Source: Rhizopus sp. PT2906 | Lineage: Eukaryota > Mucoromycota > Mucoromycetes > Mucorales > Rhizopodaceae | NCBI GenBank assembly: GCA_025529335.1 | Contig: JAMYHX010000191.1 | Span: forward strand, 1 to 64,000 | Direction of reading: 5' to 3' | DNA length: 64,000 bases | Shown: one piece after another, positions 46,701 to 58,512 of the stretch | Numbering within the stretch: position 1 is the first letter of the stretch | Layout of the letters: each line of letters begins with the position of its first letter | Translations under genes and position numbers: made by a program | Notes under the pieces: generated by a model | The model's input: only the letters and a program-made list of their open reading frames with translations | Databases searched by the model: none | What the model was told of the DNA's origin: nothing

Positions 46701-48535
46701 TCAATATTATTTACAGAAGTTGGAAGCGATGGATAAACAATAACTTAGTGAAAGGCCATAAATGTGTGGAAATTAAGAGAAAATATGAGGACTAAAAAAG
46801 GGGGGACTTTTTATTATTCTTTTGTAAGATAAAAGTTATTCTTTGTTATTTTCAATTGTGGTATTTATATGCTTTAATCTAGTGTTGAGAAATGTTGAAG
46901 AATATTAGGAATATTGTTAATTTCCCAGTACGTTTTGTATAGGAGCGAGAACTCACTGTTTCCATGTCTCTTCTATAACTGATAGTTAAGCCGACGTCTT
47001 TTATTACATAGTTTGTCTGACCTTTGTTTAAGGTGATCACTACATACACCACAAGTTAGGTTAATCCTAAGGGCGTTACTTCTATCCAATTCCATTTGCT
47101 ATGGTCAACAACGCTTTTCAATATATGATGCCACTCTAGACTTGCTCAGGAACAGAAGTATTTCCATGCTTTGGGATGTAGAATACGAATTTTTAAAGCT
47201 TGTTTCTTTTCAGGAAAGAAAAAGAGATAAAAAAGAAATGCTGCTATTGCTTTATTTATTCTAACTTTATGTTGTCAGCTCTATCAACAAAGGTCACTTA
47301 TGATAAATTTGTATTTGCACTATTTAGCCTATTTTCTGGTGCATGTAGTGTTGGCCTTGTTTAACAAGAATTCTAGCAAACTGTCTAATAGGTAGTCCAC
47401 AAATATGAGTTGATTGAGTCTTGTAACCAGTCCTTATGCCTGTAATCTTTTTTTTTTTAGATGTCTAACTGAGGCTTTTGGCATTTACAAAAGCGACAAT
47501 ATATATTTTTAACCTTATTATTACAAGAAGAAAACTAGAGTACATTTATCATAGATCGACATTACCTAAATTGGCAAGTACCAGGGCATTCAGTTGGAAA
47601 GTATCGAATTATGCAAGCTTCTTATGGCATACAAGATAAACATTTTGTTTAAAAGTGGTGCTCTTGAAATGATACATTTACACTCAACTTATCAACTGAA
47701 ATGAATACTGAGAATCTTATAAGTCTAAGTACCTGCAAAGTAACCTCATTAACATAGTTTTCTTTGCTTCTACAATCATGCTTCTTATGCTCTAAAGCGC
47801 CTTTAAGCAAACCAAGTACAACTTTGACTAAAATAAAAATAGGCTTGGGTATCATCTTGTGTAATAAACAATTAAATGACAGCTACTTCTTCGCTAAGCA
47901 CTTTGTTGTAAACAAAATAAAACTTTATCCAGAAACGTATAATCAGCTCGGTGAATTGCGCTTTAACAAAGTAGAGGTACTGATTATTTCATTCCAGTCT
48001 CGTTATTATACTATCAAATTACTCTACAAGAAGTACGTCCCTGAATTATGCGTCACTTTCAGGTTATGATAGTCCATTATGAACATTTTATAAACTCTAG
48101 GGAATGATTTGTGTAATGTATCTACATGAAATAGGGTTCAAAGTTTCGGATATAGAGTTAAAACATTGTAATTTCTTTTAGATATATAATCATAAATCAT
48201 AACAAGCCAACAGCACGGGCAAAATAAAGTACTACTATTATTATTTCTTTGCTGGTTTTTATGTCTATTTGCTTATGGCCCTGACATATTTCTATAAAAG
48301 TATACCCGATATTCAAAGAGTATAATTTATTTTATTTTGACGTCTCAAAAATTCAATAACTGCATGGATACACAGAAACTGTCTGACTTGTTGCTGAAGG
48401 CACAAAAGAAAGAGAAATACGTCCTTTTTTCTTTACTTTTTCCTTTTATTTTATTTTATTTTATTTTTTTTTACTTTACTTTACTTTGTAATCTCTCTCT
48501 CTCTCTCTTTTTTTTTTTCTTTTTCTTTTTATGTC
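46701..48535. other. Repeat-derived intergenic region
   Basis: Contains the copy of the dispersed relic (about 47330-48070) that shares a 19-base word and the TLHAPE peptide with 34700-35240, plus a 101-codon plus-strand frame at 47764-48069 without a known domain. The last 200 bp are T/TTTTA repeats and CT tracts forming the leader of the WD40 gene. Confidence 0.4.
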
Positions 48536-49902
48536 ATGTCGAGATTAGGAAAGTCGAAATCAAGTATAGAAGAAAAACAAGTATTTCGCTATGAAGCACC
48601 TTGGCCAATTTATGCTATGGATTGGAGCAATAAAGAATTTAATGGACACAGACTGGCAATAGGTAGTTTTCTCGAGGATACAGAAAATAAGGTTTGCATA
48701 CAATTTAAAAGGAAGAAAAAAAAAAAAAATAGATATAACCTACGGACTTTTTAGCTTCAAATCATTACTCGCGCAGGACAAACAAAACAATATGCAACAA
48801 GAAATCAACCTGATTTTGTTGTGCTGGCTGAAACGAGCTGTTATTATCCAATTACTAAAGTACTATGGACACCTGTCAAAGTCGGTTTTTGTTTGTTATT
48901 TATGATATACGCTTCTAATGTGATAAATAGGAAAGAAGAGAGAGTGATCTTATTGTTACCTCATCGGATCAATTGAGGGTCTACGAACTCATCGATACAA
49001 GCCGTGGACACTCGATCGTAAGAAGGAGAGAACTGGCACATGTGAGTTACAAGCGTTTAGAAAGGAACAAACATTTACCTATTTTAGGTGAAACAAAACG
49101 ACTTTTGTGCACCGATCACTTCATTCGATTGGAATAAAGTAGACACATCACTTGTTGTTACATCAAGTATTGATACGACTTGTACCGTTTGGAATATCGA
49201 AACAGGTCAAGCAACAACTCAACTTATAGCTCATGATAGAGATGTCTATGACGTAGCATTCATGCATCAGAGCCCTGATATGTTTGCTAGTGTGGGTGCT
49301 GATGGTACAATAAGACTATTTGATCTAAGGTAAATTTTCGGATGGTTATGATTTACAATTAGATATAATCTATACGATTAGGGCCTTGGAAAACTCGACA
49401 ATCGTATATGAGTCACCACCAATTCATAATCAAAAGTTTGCATCAGCCATCAGTAACGGTTCACAGCCTCTACTGCGTATCGAGTTCAATCATTGTAATC
49501 CAAATCTATTAGCCACCTTTTCGATGGATTCAGATTCAATTAAAATACTAGATATCCGATACCCAACTACTCCTGTAATCGAACTAATGCACAAGAGCAT
49601 CGTTAATTGCTTTAATTGGGCACCCAATAACCCAGACAAGATCGTCTCTGGAGGTAACAATAATATCTACAATCTTTATTGATGTATATACATCATACTT
49701 TATTTTAGGAGACGATCAGCAAATACAGATATGGGATACAGTTGAATACTATAATCAGCGATACAGTGAAACCTTTGTCATCAACAAACCATATCTAAAC
49801 TATACGGCACCCGAAGAGATCCACTGCATCAGGTGGAATACAGTAATACCAAACTGGATAGCAATCGGATTTGGAAGAACGGTGCAAACGGTCCATATCT
49901 GA
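48536..49902 (+). CDS. DCAF7: DCAF7/WDR68 (AN11/TTG1-type) WD40 protein
   Basis: Exons 48536-48691, 48755-48880, 48931-49041, 49088-49329, 49382-49653, 49709-49902; 366 aa. It is a scaffold for DYRK-type kinases and a substrate receptor of CUL4-DDB1 ligases in animals. Signature stretches are YEAPWPIYAMDWS near the N-terminus, NDFCAPITSFDWN, SSIDTTCTVWNIETGQ, AHDRDVYDVAF, FASVGADGTIRLFDLR, NSTIVYE and a final PNWIAIGFG. The protein contains four to five recognisable WD repeats. Introns 1 and 2 use non-consensus donors (GTTTGC and GTCGGT). The predicted protein is nevertheless uninterrupted and matches the family across every junction. Confidence 0.92.
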
Positions 49903-49905
49903 TGT

Positions 49906-50657
49906 TTATTTATAATAAAAATGGCTTAAATAAGATTCTACAGCCGAGTCCACACTAATGTCAACATACGACTGACACATTGACTTGATGATCGTCTTGA
50001 CAAATCCAGACAGGTTTATGTCTACATTAACCTGTAGCTTCATTAGGTTTGGGATATTGAGAGTCAGATGTCGAACGTGTGTCTCGATATGAGTATCTAT
50101 ATATAAATGTAGTGTTTTTTCTATGTCGGGCAATACTTCATGAATCTGAGAACGAGCTAATGTCTCTGCTTGAGTCATAACATGCCTCAGCTGACGCCTG
50201 TTTTTTGGCATAAAAGGCATCAGCTGCATCACCTTTGGTAAAGAAATAATCTTGTCCAATGCTGTTTCTAATGCATCCGATAAGCGTACTGTAAGAACGA
50301 AATAAGTCAGAGTTTTAGTGCAATTTTTCTTGTTCATTTACCTTCCAGTCCACTTATTGCTGCTGTCTGGATAGCATCGATATGACGTTGTTGAATCTGA
50401 GCCACACCTTGAGATGTCTCAAGCTGGACAGATACATGGGTTTTTATTGTTTGAGTGATCTACATGCGTCCATATGAACAATGGTACTCGCTATTTGGCT
50501 GCTTGTCACTTACAGATGCTGATATCTTGAAAACAAGATCAGACTGAATACGGGTCCTTATCTGTGAGGTAATCAGCTGTGCCAGCGCTTGTTTATTGTT
50601 GACCCTGAGAGCAGTGATAAGAGTGATGAGTAGGGATAAGAAAATGAGTATCTTCAT
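49906..50657 (-). CDS. Putative secreted protein of unknown function
   Basis: Exons 50657-50514, 50459-50342, 50288-49906; 214 aa. The N-terminus MKILIFLSLLITLITALRV is a clear signal peptide. The mature part is predicted to be mostly helical, without Cys pairs, and has no domain I recognise. Its stop lies just past the stop of the convergent WD40 gene (4-bp gap in coding sequence, 49903-49905 between them), so the 3' UTRs must overlap. The promoter, exon 1, intron 1 and most of exon 2 are duplicated at 52751-53169. Confidence 0.7.
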
Positions 50658-50778
50658 TCGATCCTTGTCCTTTCTGTTCTCTTCCCCTCCTTACAAATAA
50701 GTGCATATTTATATGAATTTATATGTGTATAGCATTTAAGGAGCTTAATCTTTGCCACTCTATGTATTAGCTTAACAG
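50360..50778. repeat. 419-bp direct repeat, copy 1 (within the secreted-protein gene)
   Basis: Aligns without net gaps to 52751-53169 (constant offset 2391). Only a handful of base differences were seen, for example ATCGAT against ACTGAT and TTGAATC against TTGGATC near the left end. It covers the promoter, exon 1, intron 1 and most of exon 2. Confidence 0.9.
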
Positions 50779-52750
50779 GAAGGTTTATTCATCTTCTGCT
50801 CTGCTCTCCTTAATATGACTCCCCCTATATCTTTTCTTCTTCTATCCATCTTACCAAAGCTACTGTCCAGATAAGTCTTTGCCTCTTCTTTTTTTGGTTT
50901 CTCGTTAGAGAGTTTGTTCATTATGTAAGCTTAAGCCTGTGTATCTTTATTAGATAATCTCTTTTCTTTTTGATCCTTTTCACATTTATTTTACACTTAC
51001 TCCTTGTTTCTGATTTTGGTTTACCCTTATTTTTTTTGTAATACCACATGCAATAATAATAAATGACGACCTATGAAGCATTAACCAGCCGATTCACGCA
51101 ACAATAAGTGTACACGTACTTTTCTTTCTGCTTTTACAAGTTTGCTGTGTCCCTCTGGTTATCTTGGGATACGTTTCTATTTGGAATAACTTAAAATACT
51201 AGTTGTTATATGAAAATTTATATTGCATAGCAACGCACAGACACAATAGTCATGATAACAAAACCGAAAAGCATATCCGAGATAACGTAATCCTCTTGTT
51301 CTTCTTTTCTTGTCAGTGTCACAAGTTGATCTAAACACCGTCTTTCTCAACCTTATCCCCTTGTTTTATCAGAGCCAGTTAGTTCTAAAAGTTAACTTAC
51401 AAGTTGTGAATCTAATAGTTTATATCACCATTTGCATCCTCAAATAGAGGAAGATCACCACTACACGTAGTAATTCCTTTACTAAAGTCCTTTATATTGT
51501 AAGTGCAGACATATCGAACCTTAAATCACATGTAAAGCCAAAATTGAAGGAAAAAAATAATCTCGTGTCAATGCCATAAGAAGAAGGTCGAACTATACTC
51601 TTTGTTTTTCTTTATTCATTACCCTTTTTTCGCTACAGACCATTCATCAGAACCAGGGTAGATGCCAGTTAGTCAGCTACCAGTATCAGTTACTACTATA
51701 GAAACAGTACAAGTTGTTAAAGTTGAACGACGACCGTTTGGTGATAAAATCAAGACAGCTTTTGATTTGATAATGCACAGTGTGAGGTTTGTTTTACCAA
51801 AAACACTAGTAAGCTTCTCACTAAACCAAGGGCCCCGTCTATAGCTCAATTGGCTTATCATGTATTGAAAAAACTTGTCTTTTGCTGAAAAGAGCAAAGG
51901 AAATTATCCATTCACAAAACCAAAATGCTAAATATTTGCTTAATCCTCATTTCACTTATCAATAATAGGCTTTTGACTCACTGAGGCATTCGAGGTGGAC
52001 AAACGTATCTTGCTTTTAACCATTAAGATTTGTCCCTTTACTAACAGTCTTTTGTGTGCTGTGGTATATACTCTTAAAGCAGAGCTACAATCTATCAGCT
52101 GTTTATATCATTAGTCAGCATATAAATCTGTAATAAAAACGACTTGAGAAAATGATTATTACACGATTTAGGTGATCGTTCTTTTTTTTTTTTACTAGTC
52201 TTTCCGTTTAGAAATCTTATAGCTTAATAATTTAGACCATGTCTTATATTATATTTATACCAAGTAAATACTAATTATTGATGATAAAGGCTAACCTATA
52301 ACTCTTTTTAATCAAGTCTGTCACAAGTGAATGGATCATAGCCCTTGTTGGATGCTTTGTAGTAGTTGATATCCCTCAGAAAGCTTGAACGTTTTGCTAT
52401 CTAAAACAGTCAATCATAATGCTAATATCTTATCATTTTGGCTAGTAAATATACTTAATGGTCGCGCATTCTTGGCTGTATTTGTACATTCTACAATTAT
52501 TTTCTATATTGTGAGCAAAAGTGTGAAAGGGTTATTACATATAGATATATCCACCATGCAGCTGTATGACGAGCACGTCTAGTAGCTCTAAATAGAGAAA
52601 TACAGAGTAACAAGCAATGAGATGAATATATCAAAGACAGCAGCAGTTTCTGCTTCCGCTATTCTGTACCATTGCTTCTCTTTGTCTTACACTTATGATG
52701 TACAACAGGTATTGTGGTCTCTTCTTCTTGCTTTCTTTGTCAAGTTACTT
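50779..52750. other. Region between the two 419-bp repeats
   Basis: AT-rich with many short frames. A 60-codon frame at 51662-51844 opens MPVSQLPVSVTTIE and is charged (KVERRPFGDKIK), but it has no known domain and no splice partner. A frame at 52385-52582 is also of unknown origin. No gene can be supported. Confidence 0.35.
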
Positions 52751-53169
52751 CTGCTGTCTGGATAGCACTGATATGACGTTGTTGGATCTGAGCCACACCT
52801 TGAGATGTCTCAAGCTGGACAGATACATGGGTTTTTATTGTTTGAGTGATCTACATGCGTCCATATGAACAATGGTACTCGCTATTTGGCTGCTTGTCAC
52901 TTACAGATGCTGATATCTTGAAAACAAGATCAGACTGAATACGGGTCCTTATCTGTGAGGTAATCAGCTGTGCCAGCGCTTGTTTATTGTTGACCCTGAG
53001 AGCAGTGATAAGAGTGATGAGTAGGGATAAGAAAATGAGTATCTTCATTCGATCCTTGTCCTTTCTGTTCTCTTCCCCTCCTTACAAATAAGTGCATATT
53101 TATATGAATTTATATGTGTATAGCATTTAAGGAGCTTAATCTTTGCCACTCTATGTATTAACTTAACAG
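52751..53169 (-). pseudogene. Truncated duplicate of the secreted-protein gene (419-bp repeat, copy 2)
   Basis: Carries the promoter, the identical signal-peptide exon (start codon at 53048) and the beginning of exon 2, then ends at 52751 in unrelated sequence. Exon 3, encoding the last 127 residues, is missing. The breakpoints fall inside exon 2 and upstream of the promoter. Because the start region and donor are intact, a short secreted peptide could still be made from it. Confidence 0.8.
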
Positions 53170-53556
53170 ACAAACGAAAGATTGTCTTCCCTCCTTAGGG
53201 CACCCCTGCTCTTTTTTACAGCTATTACTAAACATGGCATAACGAATATGGATTTATTTGCATTTACCGGAAACTTTTCCGTTTTAACTAAATGAATCCT
53301 TTTTTCTCGCTTTCTCGAATTAGCTCTCTTTCTCCGTCTATTTTTCTGCAAATGTATTTGTTCATTATGTAAGTTTATGCGTGTGTGACATTTTTAAATG
53401 CGTTTTTTTTGTCCGCGGTTTATATAAAATGGGATTTCACTTTTTCTCTTTCTTTTTTCTTTTCTTCTTTTAAACATTTGTTTTATTTATTCACTCCTTC
53501 TTTCTCTTCTTCTCTCCTATCATTTTACACTTTTCTTATAAGCTTGTAACCTTATA
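53170..53556. other. Promoter/leader region of the FHA-RING gene
   Basis: Contains a GCGGTTTATATAAAATGGG TATA-like element near 53415-53435, followed by CT/T-rich leader sequence to the start at 53557. Confidence 0.45.
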
Positions 53557-54867
53557 ATGGCAATACTCAGTGAAAATAGAAGACGATCCATTAGCGGAGC
53601 ATCAGCACTGCTAACTAGACGATTTACACAGCAAACAACAACCAACAATAGTAAATCAGACATAGTAAGGAGGAGAGCCACTATTGCCATCAAACCACCC
53701 AAAGTCCATGTACGAATTGTACCTAGCATAGACAACCCTGGTCGAAGTTTAATATTTGATATTGTCGATCGAAACTTGGAATATGGCACAATAATCAAGA
53801 TTGGGAGATACTCTGAGAGGAATCCCAACAATTCGGATTGCATGTCATTCAAGAGTAAAGTCGTCTCAAGATGCCACTGTGAAATTTTTGTTGAACAAGA
53901 TGGGAAGGTATGTCAGTTGGGGTGGTACAAGTAACTGATTTAGCATTAAAAAAAGTCTCCGTTTGGAACTTTAGTTATATATTCGTGATACAAAATCATC
54001 TTCCGGCACTTTTTTGAACCATATTCGTCTCAGTCCTGCAGGCCAAGAGAGTCAATCGGTTGAGATACATGATGGCGATCTTGTACAGCTTGGTGTTGAT
54101 TATCAAGGAGGAAGAGAAGAAATATATCGATCTGTCAGGATGAAGTTTGAGATCAACCGCCACCATAGACCAAGACCGGTCTCTTTTAGCTTAGCTACCT
54201 TTCAAAATCTCCGGTCACTCACCACTTCATCGTCAACCGACTTGGACGAATGCTGCATCTGTTTGTATTCACTTGCCCCTTTTCAAGCTCTTTTTGTCGC
54301 ACCTTGCTCACATACTTTTCATTTCAAGTGTATTCGTCCCTTATTTCAAAGTTACCCTGGCTTTCAATGCCCTATGTGCAGAACATATTCTGACCTCGAG
54401 GCAAGTGTGGATCATCATGTCATTGAAGAAAATGATAGTCATGACACGATACATCATCAGAACAATAACAACAACGATGACGAGTTCAATTTACAATCTT
54501 CTCCTATTTTCATACAATCAGATGACGCCGTTCCTCTTGAAACCACCAACATCAATCGCATCTCAACTGCTGTCATGGATTCGCCGTCACTTCAAGGTAA
54601 GCTGTATATTCTTTTACTTCCCTCATTATCTGACCTCTTTTTATAGACAACAACAACACAGATGGTCCTTCACTGGAACCGATAGCAAGAGAAAGAAAAG
54701 CGAATTATATTATGGACAAGATAAAGACAGTGTTATTTGAAAAAAGGAAAACAACAATGATATCTAGTATTTCAATAAAACGAAGACACAGAAGAGAACG
54801 GCCAATGTCGTTTCCAAATCTAGGAGGTCCTTCTAATGTACTATCCCAACAACAATCTACCACTTAG
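53557..54867 (+). CDS. DMA1: FHA-RING E3 ubiquitin ligase (Dma1/CHFR type)
   Basis: Exons 53557-53907, 53975-54596, 54647-54867; 397 aa. Dma-type ligases act in the spindle-position and mitotic checkpoints and in septum control. An FHA phosphothreonine-binding domain occupies about 70-185 (IIKIGRYSERN, VVSRCHCEIF, SSSGTFLNHIRLS). A C3H2C3 RING follows: C210, C213, C228, H230, H233, C236, C249, C252, with PCSHTFHFKCIRPL. The N-terminus and C-terminus are Ser/Asn-rich and basic. Its stop codon (54865-54867) overlaps the stop codon of the HD-domain gene on the other strand. Confidence 0.92.
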
Positions 54868-55696
54868 CTCAATAAATTATACTCATCATTAATCTGCTTG
54901 ACAAACAATTGCATAAAGTTATCTCGTTGAATAGCCAATTCCTTGCCCCTTTCAGTTCTCATCATCGTCTTGAGCTTGAATAACTTTTCATGAAAGTGTG
55001 CAATAGAAGAGCTATTTTTCTTGGTTTCATAGATTTCCTTTGTCAAATTCTCGACTGCTCCATTTTCATTAGGCACATACAACGGGATATTCTTGGCTCC
55101 ACTAAAGGCTGCACATCGCATAATACCAAATGCACCAATAGCATCTAATTTATCAGCATCTTGAACACTATTGAAGGTATATTATTTAATCGCGTACACA
55201 CACACACACACATACGCGCTTATCCAAAAAAAAATTTCTTACGCGTGTAACTCTAGGCAACTGTTACGCCATTCGACCTCGTCCTTGGGATCTGTCGTAT
55301 CGTTCCATCCAAGTTCCTTACTGAATCCAATATGATCTACGATCTTTGCAACAAGACTGGCTTTTTCATAGTCATGTTCCCTTAAAAACTTTTCAATCAA
55401 TTGGCCACCAGTTTCGTTTCCTTTGTAGTATTTTCTGTCTCCTACGTCATGACATAAGGCAGCCAGTTCAACAACTTGAAGATCAACGTCACAGGCTTTA
55501 CGTTGAATAGAGTCCTTGGCAATATGAAGTGCTGCGCAAAGACATGAGTTTATTTATAGAAATAAAGAAAGTAGAACTTACCTAAATCGACCACTCTATT
55601 AACATGATGCATATCATGTGATGAGTCAAAACTTGCCATGTATTCAGAGACCATAGCATAAGTCAGTTGCACGATGTTGCCATTGCTGTTTGACAT
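54864..55696 (-). CDS. HD-domain metal-dependent phosphohydrolase
   Basis: Exons 55696-55582, 55531-55243, 55167-54864; 235 aa. Resembles the bacterial YpgQ/YedJ-like and fungal HD proteins thought to hydrolyse nucleotides. The HD motif residues are visible: an N-terminal His in SHDMHHVNRV, the His-Asp pair in LAALCHDVGDRKY, and a distal Asp in QDADKLDAIGAFGI. The substrate is unknown. The start codon lies 144 bp from that of the divergent NDR kinase. Confidence 0.85.
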
Positions 55697-55840
55697 GTTG
55701 AGAAAAGGAGAGTAAAGAGAAAGAGGGGAGAGAAGCGGAATTGAATTGAAGTAACCATTTTAAGTTGTGTGTGACAACATTAAATATTATCGCTCTTTTC
55801 TCTCCCTCTCTCTTTCTCTCTTTTTATTTTACAACAAGCC
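55697..55840. promoter_or_regulatory. Shared divergent promoter (HD hydrolase / NDR kinase)
   Basis: A 144-bp interval between divergent start codons, the shortest in the window. It contains a GA/CT-rich stretch on each side and must carry both promoters. Confidence 0.45.
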
Positions 55841-57535
55841 ATGGATTACACTTATACCAATCCACAACATCATGAGGAAGCTAACAGAGGCTCAACAGAA
55901 GAATTTCCTCGAAGTGTACTGGATAGAGCCACAGCTGCAAAATTACGCTTAGAAAACTATTATAAAACCGCTCTTGAACAAGCTCATGAAAGAAACCAAA
56001 GGTTGGACTTTTTTTTTTGAATCACATCAACTCTGACCTTTCTTTTTTTTTTTGTAAACAGACGCACTGAATTAGAAACAAAATTAGCTCAAGAAAACTG
56101 TAGTGAAGAAAAGAAAAAGAGACAACTTCAATCATTAGGCAGAAAAGAATCTCAATATCTGAGATTAAGACGAACAAGACTTGGTTTAGATGACTTTATT
56201 ACAGTAAAAGTTATTGGTAAAGGTGCCTTTGGAGAGGTAAGGTTACTTTTATCTGTTCATGGATGCGTATATACTTATAATGCACGTAAAGGTGCGTTTG
56301 GTTCAGGCAGGAGATACCGGCAAAATTTATGCAATGAAAACGCTTAAAAAGTCAGAAATGCTAAAAAAGGATCAGTTGGCTCATGTCAGGGCTGAAAGAG
56401 ATGTCTTGGCCGAGGCAGACTCACCTTGGGTTGTTCAGCTTTACTTTTCTTTTCAAGATGCACAATATCTTTATTTGATCATGGAATTTTTACCCGGCGG
56501 AGACTTGATGACCATGCTCATCAAGTATGACACATTTAGTGAACCGGTCACTCGGTTCTATATTGCAGAAATCGTGTTGGCATTAGAGGCTATCCATAAT
56601 TTGGGATTTATCCATCGGTAAGTCGGTTATGTATATTAAAAAAGGAAGGAGGGCTCATTGTGTATGCGTGTTTAGTGATGTAAAACCAGATAACATACTT
56701 ATTGACAAAGATGGCCATATCAAACTCTCTGACTTTGGCCTCTCTACCGGTTTCCACAAAACACACGACTCTCAGTACTATCAACGATTGCTCGAAGGCG
56801 CGCAGCAGAATTCTTCTGAAGTCATCATTAATCTGAACACACAAAAGGAAAAGATTGCCACTTGGAAAAAGAATAGAAGAGCACTTGCTTATTCAACAGT
56901 GGGTACGCCCGATTACATTGCACCTGAGATTTTCTTACAGAGAGGATATGGTAAAGAATGTGATTGGTGGTCACTTGGCGCCATCATGTTTGAATGTCTC
57001 TGTGGTTACCCTCCGTTCTGCTCAGAGAATCCTCATGAGACATACCGAAAGATTATGAATTGGAAGGAGACATTAATTTTCCCAGAAGACCAACCGATTA
57101 GCAGAGAAGCAGAAGACCTCATTCGCAGGTAATGTTTGCTCTGGTTTGATCATATCCAATTGACTGAAAATAATCTTGTAGGTTGATATGTGATCATGAG
57201 CATCGATTGGGTAGAAATGGTGCTGAAGAGATTAAAGCGCATCCATTCTTTTATGGCATCAATTGGGAACAACTTCGAAATGAAAGATCCCCTCATATAC
57301 CTCAATTAAAGAGTATCACAGATACAAGTTATTTCCCTATAGAAGAATTAGAAGCAGTACCAGATACGATTGATAACCAAGGTAAAGTTAATATAACATA
57401 TTTGCCCTTTCTCTAATTCATTTCTAAATAACAATAGCTTATCAAACAGATACTGTTAATGCACAAAAAGATCTCGCCTTTGTTGGCTACACTTTCAAAC
57501 GCTTTGACTATTTAACAAAAAAGAATGTTTTGTAA
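55841..57535 (+). CDS. CBK1: NDR/LATS-family protein kinase (Cbk1/Orb6 type)
   Basis: Exons 55841-56001, 56062-56236, 56292-56617, 56676-57128, 57182-57381, 57438-57535; 470 aa. An AGC kinase controlling polarised growth and cell separation in the RAM/MOR pathway. The N-terminal regulatory region has the Mob-binding type sequence (LRLENYYKTALEQAHERN). The catalytic domain shows GKGAFGEV (106-113), AMKTL, HRDVKPDN (220-227) and SDFGLS (239-244). It has the long basic insert typical of NDR kinases before the activation-loop STVGTPDYIAPE (T298). The C-terminal hydrophobic motif FVGYTFKRF carries phosphorylatable T457. Intron 1 uses a GTTGGA donor, and intron 2's acceptor was chosen at 56291 to give GEVRLVQ. 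Confidence 0.94.
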
Positions 57536-57634
57536 ATAAAATACCTCTTTGAATTTTGTTGCCATCAACAAATAAAAGTAGCAATCACACTGGGTTTTAA
57601 TATTGATATTGACATTTTTTTTAATTGGTTTGTT

Positions 57635-58319
57635 ATGGATAGCATACACTTCATTCAGATTCATGAGAAAGAAGAATCATACAAACAAGATGTGACAATC
57701 AGAGCTGTTCTTCCAGCCAAACAGGCCTTTGCCCTTGTTGGTATTAGGGGTCAGCACGTTCAACAAATAGAAAAAGACTGCTCCGTGACACTTCGAGTGT
57801 ACCCAGTGATTGGAAGACTAGTCAGCATCTCTGGACAACCTGAAAATGTGTCTAAAGCATGGACCATGTGTTTGGGCTACTTATCTAATTGCTATCCTGC
57901 ACAATATACAACGGTATTATGACTATTGTTATTTACGATTATTGCTGATATGGACTACGTTCTGTGTGTCATAGGATGTGGCAATCAACTTTTTATTGAC
58001 ACGAGATCTCGTCACGTTACTGCGGGATCCACTAGAGACCAACTTCAGCTTTGAGTATATAGCAAGAGCGACAGGTGCAAGAATATATCTTAAGGAAGGA
58101 ACTTTACCAGAATCAACAGAACAGATCGTACGAGTATCGATTCCTACAATGGAACAAGTTAACTTATTTAAAGGAGCAGTGTGTTTACTGGCTGATAATA
58201 TATATGCTTATCCACAATTGGCAATGTCACCCGAAACAACTTATTTTATTCCAAGGGGTCACGAAGATGATATAGCTGTCAGTTTGATGAATGACGCTGC
58301 TGTGTATGATCCAAATTAA
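57635..58319 (+). CDS. KH-domain RNA-binding protein
   Basis: Exons 57635-57913 and 57975-58319; 207 aa. A KH domain (about 20-90) has the IRGQHVQQIEKDCSVTLRV core, with GIRG in place of the usual GKGG/GxxG loop. A second, more degenerate KH-like unit (about 100-170; FEYIARATGARIYL) follows. Probably binds single-stranded RNA in mRNA regulation. The exact orthologue is not recognised. It begins only 99 bp after the kinase stop. Confidence 0.72.
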
Positions 58320-58512
58320 TTTAGTTATTATCTATATATGCTTTACTTGCTCTATCAATTTATCTATTTATTTATTTATATTGCTTATTTAAATTTGTCT
58401 ATAGTTCATTAAATAATATACATCACGTTTGCATACAACACATATACACAAAATATAATAACAGTAGTAGTAATAAATACAGTTTTTGATCTCTTTTCCA
58501 ATGGGGGGATGT
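58320..58512. other. Convergent 3' region
   Basis: AT-rich TTTATTTA repeats (58361-58380) and AATAAA-like sequence between the KH gene and the phosphodiesterase on the other strand. Confidence 0.4.

Noticed and set aside
51836..51860. tRNA-like A box (TATAGCTCAATTGG)
   Set aside because: No matching B box, acceptor pairing or D-stem partner downstream. Probably chance or an old SINE fragment.
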